Shown here: positions 18,584-28,864 of the stretch, one piece after another
How the letters are laid out: each line of letters opens with the position of its first letter
Numbering within the stretch: position 1 is the first letter of the stretch
DNA from: DASQPR01 sp963797605
GTDB lineage: Bacteria; Actinomycetota; Actinomycetes; Mycobacteriales; Micromonosporaceae
Assembly: GCA_963797605.1 (NCBI GenBank)
Contig: CAWCPX010000005.1
Span: 744,001 to 808,000 of the forward strand
Length of the DNA stretch: 64,000 nucleotides
Direction of reading: 5' to 3'
Position numbers and translations under genes: made by a program
The notes under the pieces: generated by a model
Told to the model about the DNA's origin: nothing
The model's input: only the letters and a program-made list of their open reading frames with translations
Databases searched by the model: none

Positions 18584-21500
18584 CTAGTTTGGCACGCCGC
18601 GGCGGAGATCCCACGCCGCCGCATACGACACCGCCAACAACACCACCGCGACCGCGCCGAACGGCCAGGCCAGCCCCGTCGTCCCGGGCCAGACCGGAGC
18701 GCCCGCCAAGGTGTAGCCGTCGGCGAAAACGGGCACGCGCGCGCCCGTCAGCCACCAGCCGACGAGCCCCGCACCGAGACCGACCGCGAGCGCCGCGACC
18801 GCCACCGCGACGTGCCCGAACACGGCCGCGACGCGAACCCGTCGCGCCGAGAGCCCTTGCACCCGCAGTGCCGCCAACTCGGCGCCGCGACGCCGCCGGT
18901 CCACCGACGCGGTCAGCATGACGCCGCCGACGAACAGCAACGTGATGCCCACCACCGCGACCCAGGCGAAAGCGTCACCGACGGCCGGCCCACGCCGGTC
19001 CAGGTACGTCCGCTCGGCGGCGATCGTCTTCGAACCCGTGACCGCGAGTCCCGCCTTCGCCAACCGTGACACCACGTCCGGTGGGGCCGACTTCGACAGC
19101 CAGACCTCCGGCACCGTGGCCAGATCGCCGACCGCGGGCACGGCGTAGTCGAGGTTCTGCAGGTCCACCATGACACCGTTCCCGGCCACCTGCGGCAGCA
19201 CCGGATCTATCACCGATGACGTCATCGGGACCGGTGCCGAACCGAGCAGACCCTGCAACTGCTCGGTGAACGGCTGCGTGCTGATCGCCGGCACCGGGAA
19301 CGGCGCGTCGGCGGGTTGCAGCGCCACGTTCACGGTCCGGGCGGCCGTGTTCGGTCGCAGCGTCAGGCCGCCGCCCACCGCTTCGGTGCCCTGGCTCGGG
19401 CCGGCCGTGTAGAAGGCGGCGGCATCCCGCCAGCCAGCGGCGTCGGCGAACGTGGTGATCGGCGCCGGCTTCGGCGACCGCACGGCCATCGAGCGGAAGG
19501 TGATCGCGAGCGGACCGGGCCGGAAGTAACTGAGGATGATGGTGATCCCGGCAACCCGGCAACCGGTCTGGCAGCTTGTCGTGTCGGCGATGTACGTGTA
19601 CGTGCCGTTGCGCAGGCTCCCCATCGGAAGCGTCTGGATCACCCCGCCTCCGAGCGGCTCGACCAGCAGCGCCACCTCCGGCGGCGAGAAGTCGAACGCG
19701 GCCGCGGTGACGCTCGCGGTCAGCGCCACGGTCTGCCCGGCGAACGTGACCGGGGGGCCGGCCGGTCGGCGCAGGACGCTCGCCGCGTGTGCCGCCGTGA
19801 TCGTCGACGCGGCGGGCCAACTCGCGACCTTGGCGAGCCGGGACGCGTCCACCGCGACGATCGACGGCCCGCCCGTGGCCGGTTGCGGTACGTGTACCAC
19901 CGCCATCGCGAAATTACCGGCGGGATCGACCGAGCGGACGGCCGTCAGCAGCGCCTGGCGTGACGTCGGTCGCACCGAGAGCACGGTGGTCGCGCCGACT
20001 TCCATCGTCGCCCGGTCGGTGCGGGAGGCGCGGGACACGTCGACGGCCGCCGCGGCGTACGTGATGACTCCCACTGACGTGACGAGCAGCACGAAGAGCC
20101 GGGCGACGCCGGGCCGGCGGGCGATCTGCAGCGCGCTGACGGCGATGCCGACACCCCGACCGCGCCGTAAACTCCACGCGCCGAGGGCCGCCGCGACCGG
20201 CGTGACCAACCGCGCCGTGATCACGGCGACGGCGGCGACCGCGAGGGCGGGCGCGATCAGGTCGACGCCGACGAGCTTTCGATGCTCGCCCCGCAGCGTG
20301 ATCACGGCGACGGCGGCGAGCGCGACCACCGACAGCTCCGCGGCGGCCGATCGCCACCGCCGGCCGCGAGGCGGCACGTTGCGCAGCAGTTCCGAGGCCG
20401 GCGAGCGCAAGGTCCGCCAGGCCGACGCCATGATCGCGATGACACAGCCGGCGACGGTCAGCAACACGTAGGGCAGGGATCCGTGGCCGAAGGAGCCGAG
20501 GGCCGGCCGATGCGGCACCGCGAACCGGTCGATCGCCCAGACCGCGGCGTAGCCAAGGGCATAGCCGCACGGCACCGCCGCCACCACCGCGACCAGCGAC
20601 TCGCCCGTGCCGAGCACCCAGCGAGGCCACCTCGGCGAGCCGCGGAGCGCGACCGCGCCGATCTCCTCCCGGCGCCCGGCGACCGAGTAACCCCCGGCCA
20701 GGAAAACCACAAACCATCCAAGGGCGATCAGTGGTACGGCCAGCAGCGGCACGACCTGACGTACCGTCGAGCGATCCTGATTGATCCGTGTCGCGAGGGC
20801 CGCGAGCCCCGAGCGTGACACCGCTCCGGCCTGTGTCGCCGCCGCGACGTGCCGGTCGGTGAGCACGCGGGCGGCGCGGAGCCGGCCGACGGTCAGCGAC
20901 GTCGGCTGCAGCACCTCGTCGACCGTCTCGACCTCGGAGGCGTGTTCGAAGGTTGCGATTGTGCCCACGGTCGTCAGCACCGGGGCGTCGGCGTTCCGGT
21001 AGGCATCGGGGCTGAACGGGCTGAGCTGACCCCAGAACGCCTCGGTGGCCGACCGCGGTTGGTAGACGCCCACTACCGAGACCGTCAGCGGCACGGCGTG
21101 GGGCCCGAGGATCCAGTTGGTTTGGCCGTGGTCGGGGGAGTTGATCGCGAATTGGAGCTGAAGCGAACCACCGGCGGTCACCTTCTCCAGCCGGGCGAGC
21201 GTGGGATCGATCATGACTTCCGCGGTGCCGATCGGGCACCGGCCGGCCACGATGACGACGTGGGCGCAGGCGTTCTGGCGGAACTGCATCTGCGGGAACG
21301 CGGGAGCGCCGGCAACCACACCGCTGTCGGTGGTCGCGGAGAAGGTCGGCGCGAAGTCGGGCGCCGCCATCGTCGCCGGCATCTTGCGCCCGAACCCCGG
21401 ATCGACCGCCCCGCTCGCGCCGATGACGAGCTTCTGTGACGCGAAGACGTCCAGTTGCGCGGCCGGCGCTTGCGCCACCTCGGTCTGAATCATCGAATCG

Positions 21501-21622
21501 TCGGCGATGTCCAGGAAGGCGGGGACGGCGACGGCGATCGCGATCGTGACCGTCACCAGGAGCACCATGGTCAAGGCCTGCGCCCGGCGCGCCCGCACCA
21601 TGGCCCGGAGCAGCTCGATCAT
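18584..21622 (-). CDS. Giant FtsX/MacB-type ABC permease, copy 1
   Basis: This 1,012-residue permease has an N-terminal membrane helix (about 15-36), a large extracytoplasmic MacB-like domain and a block of six helices (about 290-530). The helices include the FtsX motif GAVALRGSPRWPRWVLGTGESL. A second extracytoplasmic domain (about 530-880) and three C-terminal helices with GAELAALRVQGLSARRVRV follow. Cys119 and Cys129 bracket HVVIVAGR in the first external domain. A second pair, CQTGC, sits in the second external domain. The same pairs occur in the three sister permeases, so two conserved disulfides are likely. It is last in an operon with two other permeases and one ATPase. The substrate is unknown. 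Confidence 0.8.
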   Translation of the reverse strand: MIELLRAMVRARRAQALTMVLLVTVTIAIAVAVPAFLDIADDSMIQTEVAQAPAAQLDVFASQKLVIGASGAVDPGFGRKMPATMAAPDFAPTFSATTDSGVVAGAPAFPQMQFRQNACAHVVIVAGRCPIGTAEVMIDPTLARLEKVTAGGSLQLQFAINSPDHGQTNWILGPHAVPLTVSVVGVYQPRSATEAFWGQLSPFSPDAYRNADAPVLTTVGTIATFEHASEVETVDEVLQPTSLTVGRLRAARVLTDRHVAAATQAGAVSRSGLAALATRINQDRSTVRQVVPLLAVPLIALGWFVVFLAGGYSVAGRREEIGAVALRGSPRWPRWVLGTGESLVAVVAAVPCGYALGYAAVWAIDRFAVPHRPALGSFGHGSLPYVLLTVAGCVIAIMASAWRTLRSPASELLRNVPPRGRRWRSAAAELSVVALAAVAVITLRGEHRKLVGVDLIAPALAVAAVAVITARLVTPVAAALGAWSLRRGRGVGIAVSALQIARRPGVARLFVLLVTSVGVITYAAAAVDVSRASRTDRATMEVGATTVLSVRPTSRQALLTAVRSVDPAGNFAMAVVHVPQPATGGPSIVAVDASRLAKVASWPAASTITAAHAASVLRRPAGPPVTFAGQTVALTASVTAAAFDFSPPEVALLVEPLGGGVIQTLPMGSLRNGTYTYIADTTSCQTGCRVAGITIILSYFRPGPLAITFRSMAVRSPKPAPITTFADAAGWRDAAAFYTAGPSQGTEAVGGGLTLRPNTAARTVNVALQPADAPFPVPAISTQPFTEQLQGLLGSAPVPMTSSVIDPVLPQVAGNGVMVDLQNLDYAVPAVGDLATVPEVWLSKSAPPDVVSRLAKAGLAVTGSKTIAAERTYLDRRGPAVGDAFAWVAVVGITLLFVGGVMLTASVDRRRRGAELAALRVQGLSARRVRVAAVFGHVAVAVAALAVGLGAGLVGWWLTGARVPVFADGYTLAGAPVWPGTTGLAWPFGAVAVVLLAVSYAAAWDLRRGVPN

Positions 21623-21692
21623 GCGTTTCCCTACAGGTCAAGCGCCCGGTGGCCGCGAGGGGCGACCACCGGACGCGTGTGCGACAGCGAAA

Positions 21693-22544
21693 TCAGTGCG
21701 AGGTCAGCGTGCCGTGAGCGCCGCCGACCGCGAGCGACACGGTGCCGTCCTCGTGGTCGACCGTGAAGAGGGTTCCGGGCGGGTACATGCCCAGCACCTC
21801 CGGCGGCAGCTGGATCGTGCCGTCACCGGCCACCACGGCGAAGTCCTGGCCGTCACGGCCCTCGGCGCCGACACGGCCGTCGCGGATCGTCACCGCGCGC
21901 CCGAGCCGCGCACCCACTTCGGCGTCGTGCGTCACCACGACGATCGTGGTGCCGCGCTCCGCGTTGACCGTCTCCAGGGCGCCCAGCACCTCGTCACGAC
22001 CGGCGGTGTCGAGCTGGCTCGTCGGTTCGTCGACGAGCAGCAGACCGGGGCCCGCCGCGATGCCGACCGCGAGCGCGGCCCGCTGCCGAGCGCCGGGCGG
22101 CAACTGGCCGATGAGCGCGCGCCCCTGGCCGGAGAGCCCGACCAGGTCGAGGATGCGGTCGGGATCGTCGAGCGTGATGCCGGACGTCTTGGCTGCTCGC
22201 CGCTGCGCCAGCCAGATGTTCCGGTGGAGGTTCGCGTAGCCGAGGAGATTGCGCGCGGCGCCCTGCAGCACCACGCCGATCTCGGTGCCCCGCAGCCGGG
22301 AGACCTCACTGTCGGCCAGCTTGCCCATGTCGTAGGTGCCGATGTTGACCCGGCCGGCCGACGGGCGCATCAGGCCCGCGAGCAGCGAGACCAGCGTCGA
22401 TTTGCCGGAACCGGACGGTCCGACCAGAGCCAGCATCTCGCCCGGGCCGATCGAGAGATCGACGCCAGCGAGTGCGACGACGTCACCGCCCTCACCCCGA
22501 TAGATATGGACAACCCGTCGGCATGCGACCGCGAGACCCGTCAT
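21693..22544 (-). CDS. ABC ATPase with C-terminal AbrB-like domain, degenerate signature
   Basis: This 283-residue protein is a LolD/MacB-type nucleotide-binding domain. Walker A GPSGSGKST is at 42-50, Q-loop VLQG at 92-95, Walker B GLLLVDEP at 167-174 and H-loop VTHD at 204-207. The ABC signature is not LSGGQ but LPPGARQR (about 148-155). Residues about 235-273 (VVAGDGTIQLPPEV, then PPGTLFTVDHEDGTVSL) have the spacing of a SpoVT/AbrB swapped-hairpin domain, which is unusual on an ABC ATPase. The ATG overlaps the TGA of the upstream permease by 4 bp, so translation is coupled. A 70-bp gap separates it from permease 1. Confidence 0.8.
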   Translation of the reverse strand: MTGLAVACRRVVHIYRGEGGDVVALAGVDLSIGPGEMLALVGPSGSGKSTLVSLLAGLMRPSAGRVNIGTYDMGKLADSEVSRLRGTEIGVVLQGAARNLLGYANLHRNIWLAQRRAAKTSGITLDDPDRILDLVGLSGQGRALIGQLPPGARQRAALAVGIAAGPGLLLVDEPTSQLDTAGRDEVLGALETVNAERGTTIVVVTHDAEVGARLGRAVTIRDGRVGAEGRDGQDFAVVAGDGTIQLPPEVLGMYPPGTLFTVDHEDGTVSLAVGGAHGTLTSH

Positions 22545-25500
22545 CGTGAACTCCCCACCGTTGAGCCAGCTGATTCTCGTTGCCGGATGTGGGCGCCCCG
22601 CTGCGCCGTCATCCCCTGTGCCGATCGCACGGTCCGGCGCACGGCGCGGCGAAGGTCCCACGCGGCCCCGAAGGACACCGCCAATAGCACCACAGCGACC
22701 GCCGCCACGACCAGACCCGCTCGGGCCCCCGAGTCCGACATGGTCGGCCAGGTCGGAGCGCCGACCAGGGTGGAGCCGTCCGCGAACACGGGCACGCGGA
22801 GCCCGGTCGACCACCAACTCGCGGCCCCGGCGACGACGCCCACCACGATGGCGACGACGGCGAGTCCGACGTACCCGAACCGGGCGGCGGCGCGGACGCG
22901 GCGCGGCGTCAACCCCTGCACCCGCAGCGCTCTCAACTCCGCGCCGCGACGGCCGCGGTCCACCGACGCGGTCAGCACCAGGCCGCCGATCAGGAGCAGC
23001 ACCACACCGGCGACGAGCAGCCACAGGAACGCGCCACCGACAGCCGGGCCACCATGGCCGAAATACGACCGCTCCTGGTCGATCGTGGCCTTACCCGACA
23101 CGACCAGACCGGCCGCGCTGAGCCGCGCCACCGTGTCCGCCGGGGCCGATGCCGACAGCCATACCTGCGACGTCACGGGCAAGTCCGCGCCCGCCGGCAC
23201 GGCTCGATCGACGTCCTGCAGATCGAGGAGGATGCCGTTGGTCGCGAGCCGCGGCAGCGCCGGGACGAGCGCGCTCTGACGCACCGGCACCGGTATGCCC
23301 TGATCGCCGAGCTTGCCCTGCAGCGGGTGCGTCAACTTCGTGGTCGATATCCCCGGCACCGGGTACGGCGTGTCCGTCGGCATCAGGTAGAACTGCACCC
23401 CCGAACCGAACCCGGCGGGCGGCGTCACGACGAGCCCGTCCGGGGATTCGGCCACTGGCACCGTGCCACCGCTCAGGATGCCGTGCACACCGTGGAAGTC
23501 GGCGGCCGAGGCGAACGTCGTGACGACCGCGGGCACCGGCTGCCGGACCGACAGCGAGTGGAACGTGAAGGAGACCGTGTCCGGCTGGTAGGTGGCCACG
23601 ATGAAGTTGATGTCCGCCAGGCGGCAACCGTCGCTACAGGCTGACGACACCGAGTTGTAGACGAACCGGCCATTGTGGACCTGCCCGAAATCGAGCGTGG
23701 TCCCGAGCCCGGTGGTGAGGGATTCGACGTCCGCCATCAGATGGGGGTCGAAATCCGGCAGCGCGGTCGACTTGATCGTCACGTCGAGCGCGATGGTCTC
23801 GCCGGTGAACGTGATCGGTTTGGCCGCCGGGTGGTCCAGGATCGCGGCCGCCGCGCCGGCCGAGAGCGGCGAACCGGCCGGCCATGACGCGACCGCCGCG
23901 AGCCGGGACGAGTCGACGGCGAGCATGGGCGGGTCGAGCTGGGAGGACTGCGGCACGAAGCTGGCCGCCATCGCGAATGTGCCGGCCGGATCGACCTTGC
24001 GGACCGCGTTCAGCAGCGCCAGCCGGCCCACCGGCTGCACCGACACCACCTGCGGCGCCCCGAGATCCTGTTCGGCTCGGTCGGCTCGCTCGGTGCTGGC
24101 GACGCTGGCGTTCGCGGCGCCGAACGTCACCAGGCCGACCGCGACGACGAGGAGCACGAACACGCGGGCGGCCCCGGGCCGACGGGCGATCTGCAGCGCG
24201 CCGATGCCGAGCCCGAGGCCTCGCCGGCTGCGGAGCGCACGGCGTCCGATCCAGGCCGTGAACGGCGTCACGAGGCGCGCCGCGACCACGGCGACGGCGG
24301 CGATCGCGAGCCCGGGTGCGACCAACTCGATGCCGGTCAGCCGGGCGTGCTCGCCTCGCATCTGGATCACGCCGACCACAGCGAGCGCGACGAGGACGAA
24401 CTCGATCGTGGCCGCACGCCAGCGACCGGTGTTCGGCGGCACGTTGCGCAGCAGTTCCGACGTGGGCGTGCGGAGCGTGCGGTACGCGGAGAAGAGGATC
24501 GCGAGCAGGCAAGCGACGACCGTGAGGAACACGTACGTTCCCGAACCGTGGCCGAACGTGCCGGCGCTCGGGTTCCCGGACAGTGCGAACCGGGCGGCCA
24601 GCCGGGCGGCGGCATAGCCGAGCACGTAGCCCAACGGCACCGCGATGACCAGGGCTGTCAGCGACTCACCGGTGCCCAGCAGCCACCGCGGTCGCCACGG
24701 AGCACCCCGTAGCGCGACGACGCCCAACTCCTCGCGGCGGCCGGAAACGGCGTAACCGCCCGCGAGAAACACCACGAAGCATCCGAGGGCGATCAGCGGG
24801 ATCGCGAGCACCGGCACGACCTCGCGCAGCGTGGCCCGGTCGTGGTCGATTGTGGCGATCAGGTCGCTGATGTCGGATCCGGCGATCACGTTACGGTCGT
24901 CGCTCTCCGCCTGGGCGACCTCGGCGGTGACCTGCCGCCGGATCGTGTCGAGCCCTTCGGTGGTCAGAGCGGACGGTCGGAGGACCGCGTCGACCGACTG
25001 TTCTTCCTCATGGTGCTGGATGGACTTGATCGTGCCGGCGGTCGTGAGCATCGGCGCGTCCGCACCGCGGTCGGGCAGGTTGAGGAAGAGGCCGTCCTGA
25101 CCCCAGAACGGTTCACCCTCGCCGCGGGCCCGGAAGACACCGGCCACCGTCACGGTCAGCGGCAGCGTGCCCGGCCTCACCTCCCAGCCGTTGTCCGCCG
25201 AGTTGACCGCGTACGCGAGCGCGACGGCCGTGCCGGCCGTCAACGCCTCCCGCTTCGCGAGGTCCATGTCGATCATGACCTCGCCGGTGCCGACGGCGCA
25301 CCGGCCGGACACGATCACGACGTGGTCGCACGCGTTCTGACGGAACTCGAGCCGCGGGTACGCGAACGTCCGGCCGGCGACGGAGACGTCCGTGTTGGTG
25401 GAGAACGTGACGTCGAAACCGGGCAGTGCGAACTGCTTGGGCACCGTGTTCGCGAAGCCGCTCTCGGGCTGATCGAAGCTTCCCGTCAGCTTGTAACTCG

Positions 25501-25687
25501 AACTGGCATGCACGTCGAGTTGGTCGGCCGGGGCGTGCGCCACCTCACTCGCGATCACCGCGTTGTCCCCGGCCGCGATGAACGCGGGCACGGCGACGGC
25601 CACCCCGATCGTCACGGTGGCGATCAGCGCGACGATCACGGCTTGCAGGCGGCGTGCCCGCAACATCGAACCGATCAGCCCGATCAT
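22541..25687 (-). CDS. Giant FtsX/MacB-type ABC permease, copy 2
   Basis: This permease of about 1,048 residues has the same architecture as copy 1. A start helix LQAVIVALIATVTIGVAVAV is followed by an external domain with Cys120 and Cys130 around DHVVIVSGR. Six helices follow, with FtsX motif GVVALRGAPWRPRWLLGTGESL, then a second external domain with CSDGC, and three last helices with GAELRALRVQGLTPRRVR. Its ATG overlaps the stop of permease 3 (ATGA), and its own stop overlaps the ATPase start in the same way. The frame is open further upstream, but ATG at 25687 is chosen because of this coupling and the immediate start of the first helix. Confidence 0.8.
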   Translation of the reverse strand: MIGLIGSMLRARRLQAVIVALIATVTIGVAVAVPAFIAAGDNAVIASEVAHAPADQLDVHASSSYKLTGSFDQPESGFANTVPKQFALPGFDVTFSTNTDVSVAGRTFAYPRLEFRQNACDHVVIVSGRCAVGTGEVMIDMDLAKREALTAGTAVALAYAVNSADNGWEVRPGTLPLTVTVAGVFRARGEGEPFWGQDGLFLNLPDRGADAPMLTTAGTIKSIQHHEEEQSVDAVLRPSALTTEGLDTIRRQVTAEVAQAESDDRNVIAGSDISDLIATIDHDRATLREVVPVLAIPLIALGCFVVFLAGGYAVSGRREELGVVALRGAPWRPRWLLGTGESLTALVIAVPLGYVLGYAAARLAARFALSGNPSAGTFGHGSGTYVFLTVVACLLAILFSAYRTLRTPTSELLRNVPPNTGRWRAATIEFVLVALAVVGVIQMRGEHARLTGIELVAPGLAIAAVAVVAARLVTPFTAWIGRRALRSRRGLGLGIGALQIARRPGAARVFVLLVVAVGLVTFGAANASVASTERADRAEQDLGAPQVVSVQPVGRLALLNAVRKVDPAGTFAMAASFVPQSSQLDPPMLAVDSSRLAAVASWPAGSPLSAGAAAAILDHPAAKPITFTGETIALDVTIKSTALPDFDPHLMADVESLTTGLGTTLDFGQVHNGRFVYNSVSSACSDGCRLADINFIVATYQPDTVSFTFHSLSVRQPVPAVVTTFASAADFHGVHGILSGGTVPVAESPDGLVVTPPAGFGSGVQFYLMPTDTPYPVPGISTTKLTHPLQGKLGDQGIPVPVRQSALVPALPRLATNGILLDLQDVDRAVPAGADLPVTSQVWLSASAPADTVARLSAAGLVVSGKATIDQERSYFGHGGPAVGGAFLWLLVAGVVLLLIGGLVLTASVDRGRRGAELRALRVQGLTPRRVRAAARFGYVGLAVVAIVVGVVAGAASWWSTGLRVPVFADGSTLVGAPTWPTMSDSGARAGLVVAAVAVVLLAVSFGAAWDLRRAVRRTVRSAQGMTAQRGAHIRQRESAGSTVGSSR

Positions 25688-28600
25688 CGGGACGCTCCGC
25701 CGCCACGGACGCGGATCGCGCGCGCCAACTGGTAGGCGGACAGGCCGGTGGCGACCGCCAGGGTCACACCCGCGACCACGACCATCACGGCGATGCCCAT
25801 CGGCAACACCAGCGGCGGCCAGGGCAGCACATGCCACGAATCGCTGAAGAGAGACGCGGGCGCGCCGGAGAGGTAACGGTCGCAGATCGCTCCGATGAGC
25901 CCGGCGACGAGCGCTCCACCGGCCAGCCACAGGTAGCCCCTGCGCGCGACGGAGCGGGTGGCCTTGATGTCGACGCCCTGACGGCGCAGGGCCAGCAGTT
26001 CGGTCGCCCGGGGATCGCGTTCGACCGAAGCGACGACGAGCATCGCGAGCGCGGCCAACACCAGTGCGATGGTGCCGCCGACGACCTCGAACCGCTGACC
26101 GACGACCGAGGCCTGGGCCGCGTACGCCTTCTGCCGGCCGATCAGCGTCTCGTCAGCCGTGGTCACCAGACCCTGCTGCGCCAGCGCCGTCACGACGCTC
26201 GCCGGGGTGCCCGCGGCCAGCCAGACCTGGGACGCCTCCGCGTGGCTGTCGACGAGGGCGAGCGACTGGGCGTACCCGAGATCGATCATGACACCGCTCT
26301 TCGCGACCCGCGGCAGCACGGATTCCGTCGCGACGACGCGGATCGGCACCCCACCGAGCCCGAACGGGGTGACGTCGGGCACGCCCGCGTAATCCGGCAA
26401 CGGCAACGGTCCGGCCGCCACGGCGGGAATCGGCAGCGGCGTGCCCATCACGTACGCGGTCGGGTCGAGGGACGTGAACGTGGCGTACGTCGCCGGCGGA
26501 ACGGCCATCGACAGCCCCTGTGCCGACATCGTCATGGTCGGCCCGATCGCGGCCGGATCCACCGACGGGCGCCAGCGGCGCAGGTCGCGGAACGTTGCCG
26601 TGTCGACGAGTTCGGCGACGGGAGCCTGCTGCCGCAGTTCCCGAAGCACCACCGTGGTGCCGGGCGCGTCCGACCCGGTCTGGTTGCCGGCCGGACCGAC
26701 GCCCTGGGCCAGCCGCAGACCGACGAGCGTGCATCCCGGTGGCGTCGCGCATGTCGGTGTCGCGGCCGTGTAGATGTGCTGCCCGCTCTGCAGCGCTCCG
26801 AACGGCACGTACGTCAGGCCGTTCGTGGTCAGGAGTGCGGCGACCAGGCCGGCGGGCTGCCCGGCGGACAGACCGGAGGCGGTCGCGTTGAGCTGCATAG
26901 ACGTGCCGGTGATCGCGATTTGACGCACCGGTGCCGGCCGGATCGCCGCCGCCAGAGCCGCCCCGCCGCGCTGCACGCCCGCCACGTCCGGCAGCACGTT
27001 CGCCAGCCGGGATCCGTCGACCGCGAGCACACCGTTTTTCCCGGTGTCCGGGCTCAGCTGGGTGGCGGCCATCGCGTACCGGCCGGCGGGATCGGCCGCG
27101 CGGACCGCCGCCATCAACCGCGTCGAAGGCACGGCGGCCACGGTGATGACCCGGGCCGGACCGGTCTCCAGCGACGCCCGGTCGCTGCGGGCCTGCGACG
27201 CGGTGGTCCACGCGAGGATCGAGTAGCCGAACAGTGCCACCGCGATCGCGAGTAGCGCGAACGTGCGGTCCAGTCCGGGCCGCCGAGCGAGGTAGGTGGC
27301 GGTGAGCAGGCCGCGTACCCGGCCCGACCGGCGGGTGATCGCGACCGAGCGCTCCGCGAGCGGCATCAGCGCCCGGGCCGTCAGCAACCCGATGGCGAGC
27401 GCGATGAGGCCGGGTGCCAGCACGGCCAGGCCGGAGCCGGTGGTGCCGCCGGTGTTGCGGATCTGCACGATGCCGGCGACCGCGATCGCGACGACGACCA
27501 GGTCGACGACGTCGGTACGCCAACCGCGCCGGCGGGACGGTGTCGTACGCAGCAGCTCACCCACGGACGCCGACAGCGCGCTGCGTTCCGCGACCAGGGC
27601 GGCGACGAGACCACCGACGATCGTCGCGACGGCGGCGGCGATGGCGAAGATGCTGGCGAGCCGCACGTCGGCGCTGGCCTGCACGGGACCGGCGATCAGG
27701 CGGGCGCCGAAGAACCCGGCCACCACGCCGAACGGCGCTCCGACGAGCACTGGCACGGTGCTCTGCTCGGTCATCAGGGTCCAGAGACCGCGCCGGGGCA
27801 AGCCTCGGAGCTTGAGGATGCCGACGTCGAAACGGCGGGCCGACGCGGTGGCCCGCAGGCACAGGAAGAGGGCGAACCATCCGAACAGCACGAGTTGAGC
27901 CGCGCCGAGGGGTACCCCGAGAAAGATCGTGTTGGTGTCGTTGACGATGTGGTTCATCAGCGTCGGCACGTCGGTGTCGACCTGGAAACCACGGTGCGGC
28001 AGCGCGGATTCGGCGTCATAGATCCGGCCCTCGAGGTCGAGCGCGGTCTTCACGCTCATCGCCTTGGTGCCGAGGATCAGATCGTTCTGGATGATGCCGT
28101 CGATCGAACTCGAGTTGACGACGGTCTGCAACGTGCCGAACATGGCGTCGGTCGGCGGGAGGCTCGGCTGCAGGTGTGGTGCCGACTCGGCGGCCAGCGA
28201 GAGTTGCCCCCAGTAGGGATCGTTCGCGTCGCGCGGGACGTAGACACCGACGACCCGCAGCGTCATGGGCCGGGCCATCGAGTCGGCGTCGAACGGCACC
28301 GGGGCGCCGACCTTGACGCCCATCAGCGCCGCGGCGGCGGCGCTGATCATGACCTCGCCGGTCGCGCTCGGGCACCGTCCGGTGATCACGACCTTCTCGC
28401 AGACGCCGTCACGCTGCGCGAGCACGGTGGCGACCGGCGCGCCGTCGGAACCGCTGCGGCCGAGCACGTCCACGCTGACCTGCGGCGTGAACCGGGGCAA
28501 CGCGAACTGTTTCGGGATCGCCGCCTGGTAGGACGAGGCTCCGCTGATGCCCCAGACCTTCATCGAGAAGTGCTGCGACACCGTCACCTGGCGTTGCGCG

Positions 28601-28761
28601 GTGGGCGCCGCCTTCAACTCACTGACCGTCAGCCGATCGGTCGCCGCGTAGACGTAGAACGGCGCCGCGACCGCGGCCGCTGTCACGAGTGCCGCGAGGA
28701 GCACCAGCGTGACGCTCTGAGTGCGCCGGGAACGCAACGCACGAAGCGCGACTCGCAGCAT
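25684..28761 (-). CDS. Giant FtsX/MacB-type ABC permease, copy 3 (operon head)
   Basis: This 1,025-residue permease has the same layout as copies 1 and 2 but is more divergent. The start helix is SVTLVLLAALVTAAAVAAPF. Cys121 and Cys130 flank EKVVITGR, and the second external domain has CATPPGC. The FtsX motifs read VGILKLRGLPRRGLWTLMTEQS and ATELLALRRQGVDIKATRSV. The start ATG (28761) has GGGGAGA upstream, and an ATG 45 bp earlier is out of range of that site. It is first of the four-gene operon permease 3, permease 2, ATPase, permease 1, so two or three permeases may share one ATPase or recruit others. Confidence 0.8.
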   Translation of the reverse strand: MLRVALRALRSRRTQSVTLVLLAALVTAAAVAAPFYVYAATDRLTVSELKAAPTAQRQVTVSQHFSMKVWGISGASSYQAAIPKQFALPRFTPQVSVDVLGRSGSDGAPVATVLAQRDGVCEKVVITGRCPSATGEVMISAAAAALMGVKVGAPVPFDADSMARPMTLRVVGVYVPRDANDPYWGQLSLAAESAPHLQPSLPPTDAMFGTLQTVVNSSSIDGIIQNDLILGTKAMSVKTALDLEGRIYDAESALPHRGFQVDTDVPTLMNHIVNDTNTIFLGVPLGAAQLVLFGWFALFLCLRATASARRFDVGILKLRGLPRRGLWTLMTEQSTVPVLVGAPFGVVAGFFGARLIAGPVQASADVRLASIFAIAAAVATIVGGLVAALVAERSALSASVGELLRTTPSRRRGWRTDVVDLVVVAIAVAGIVQIRNTGGTTGSGLAVLAPGLIALAIGLLTARALMPLAERSVAITRRSGRVRGLLTATYLARRPGLDRTFALLAIAVALFGYSILAWTTASQARSDRASLETGPARVITVAAVPSTRLMAAVRAADPAGRYAMAATQLSPDTGKNGVLAVDGSRLANVLPDVAGVQRGGAALAAAIRPAPVRQIAITGTSMQLNATASGLSAGQPAGLVAALLTTNGLTYVPFGALQSGQHIYTAATPTCATPPGCTLVGLRLAQGVGPAGNQTGSDAPGTTVVLRELRQQAPVAELVDTATFRDLRRWRPSVDPAAIGPTMTMSAQGLSMAVPPATYATFTSLDPTAYVMGTPLPIPAVAAGPLPLPDYAGVPDVTPFGLGGVPIRVVATESVLPRVAKSGVMIDLGYAQSLALVDSHAEASQVWLAAGTPASVVTALAQQGLVTTADETLIGRQKAYAAQASVVGQRFEVVGGTIALVLAALAMLVVASVERDPRATELLALRRQGVDIKATRSVARRGYLWLAGGALVAGLIGAICDRYLSGAPASLFSDSWHVLPWPPLVLPMGIAVMVVVAGVTLAVATGLSAYQLARAIRVRGGGASR

Positions 28762-28864
28762 GCAGATCTCCCCGTAACCGCTACCGCCAGCGGATAGGCG
28801 GAGCAACCGACAACATCAAATACACGACCGCTGAGCGGCCGAGTCGGTTGCATGTTACGGAGAG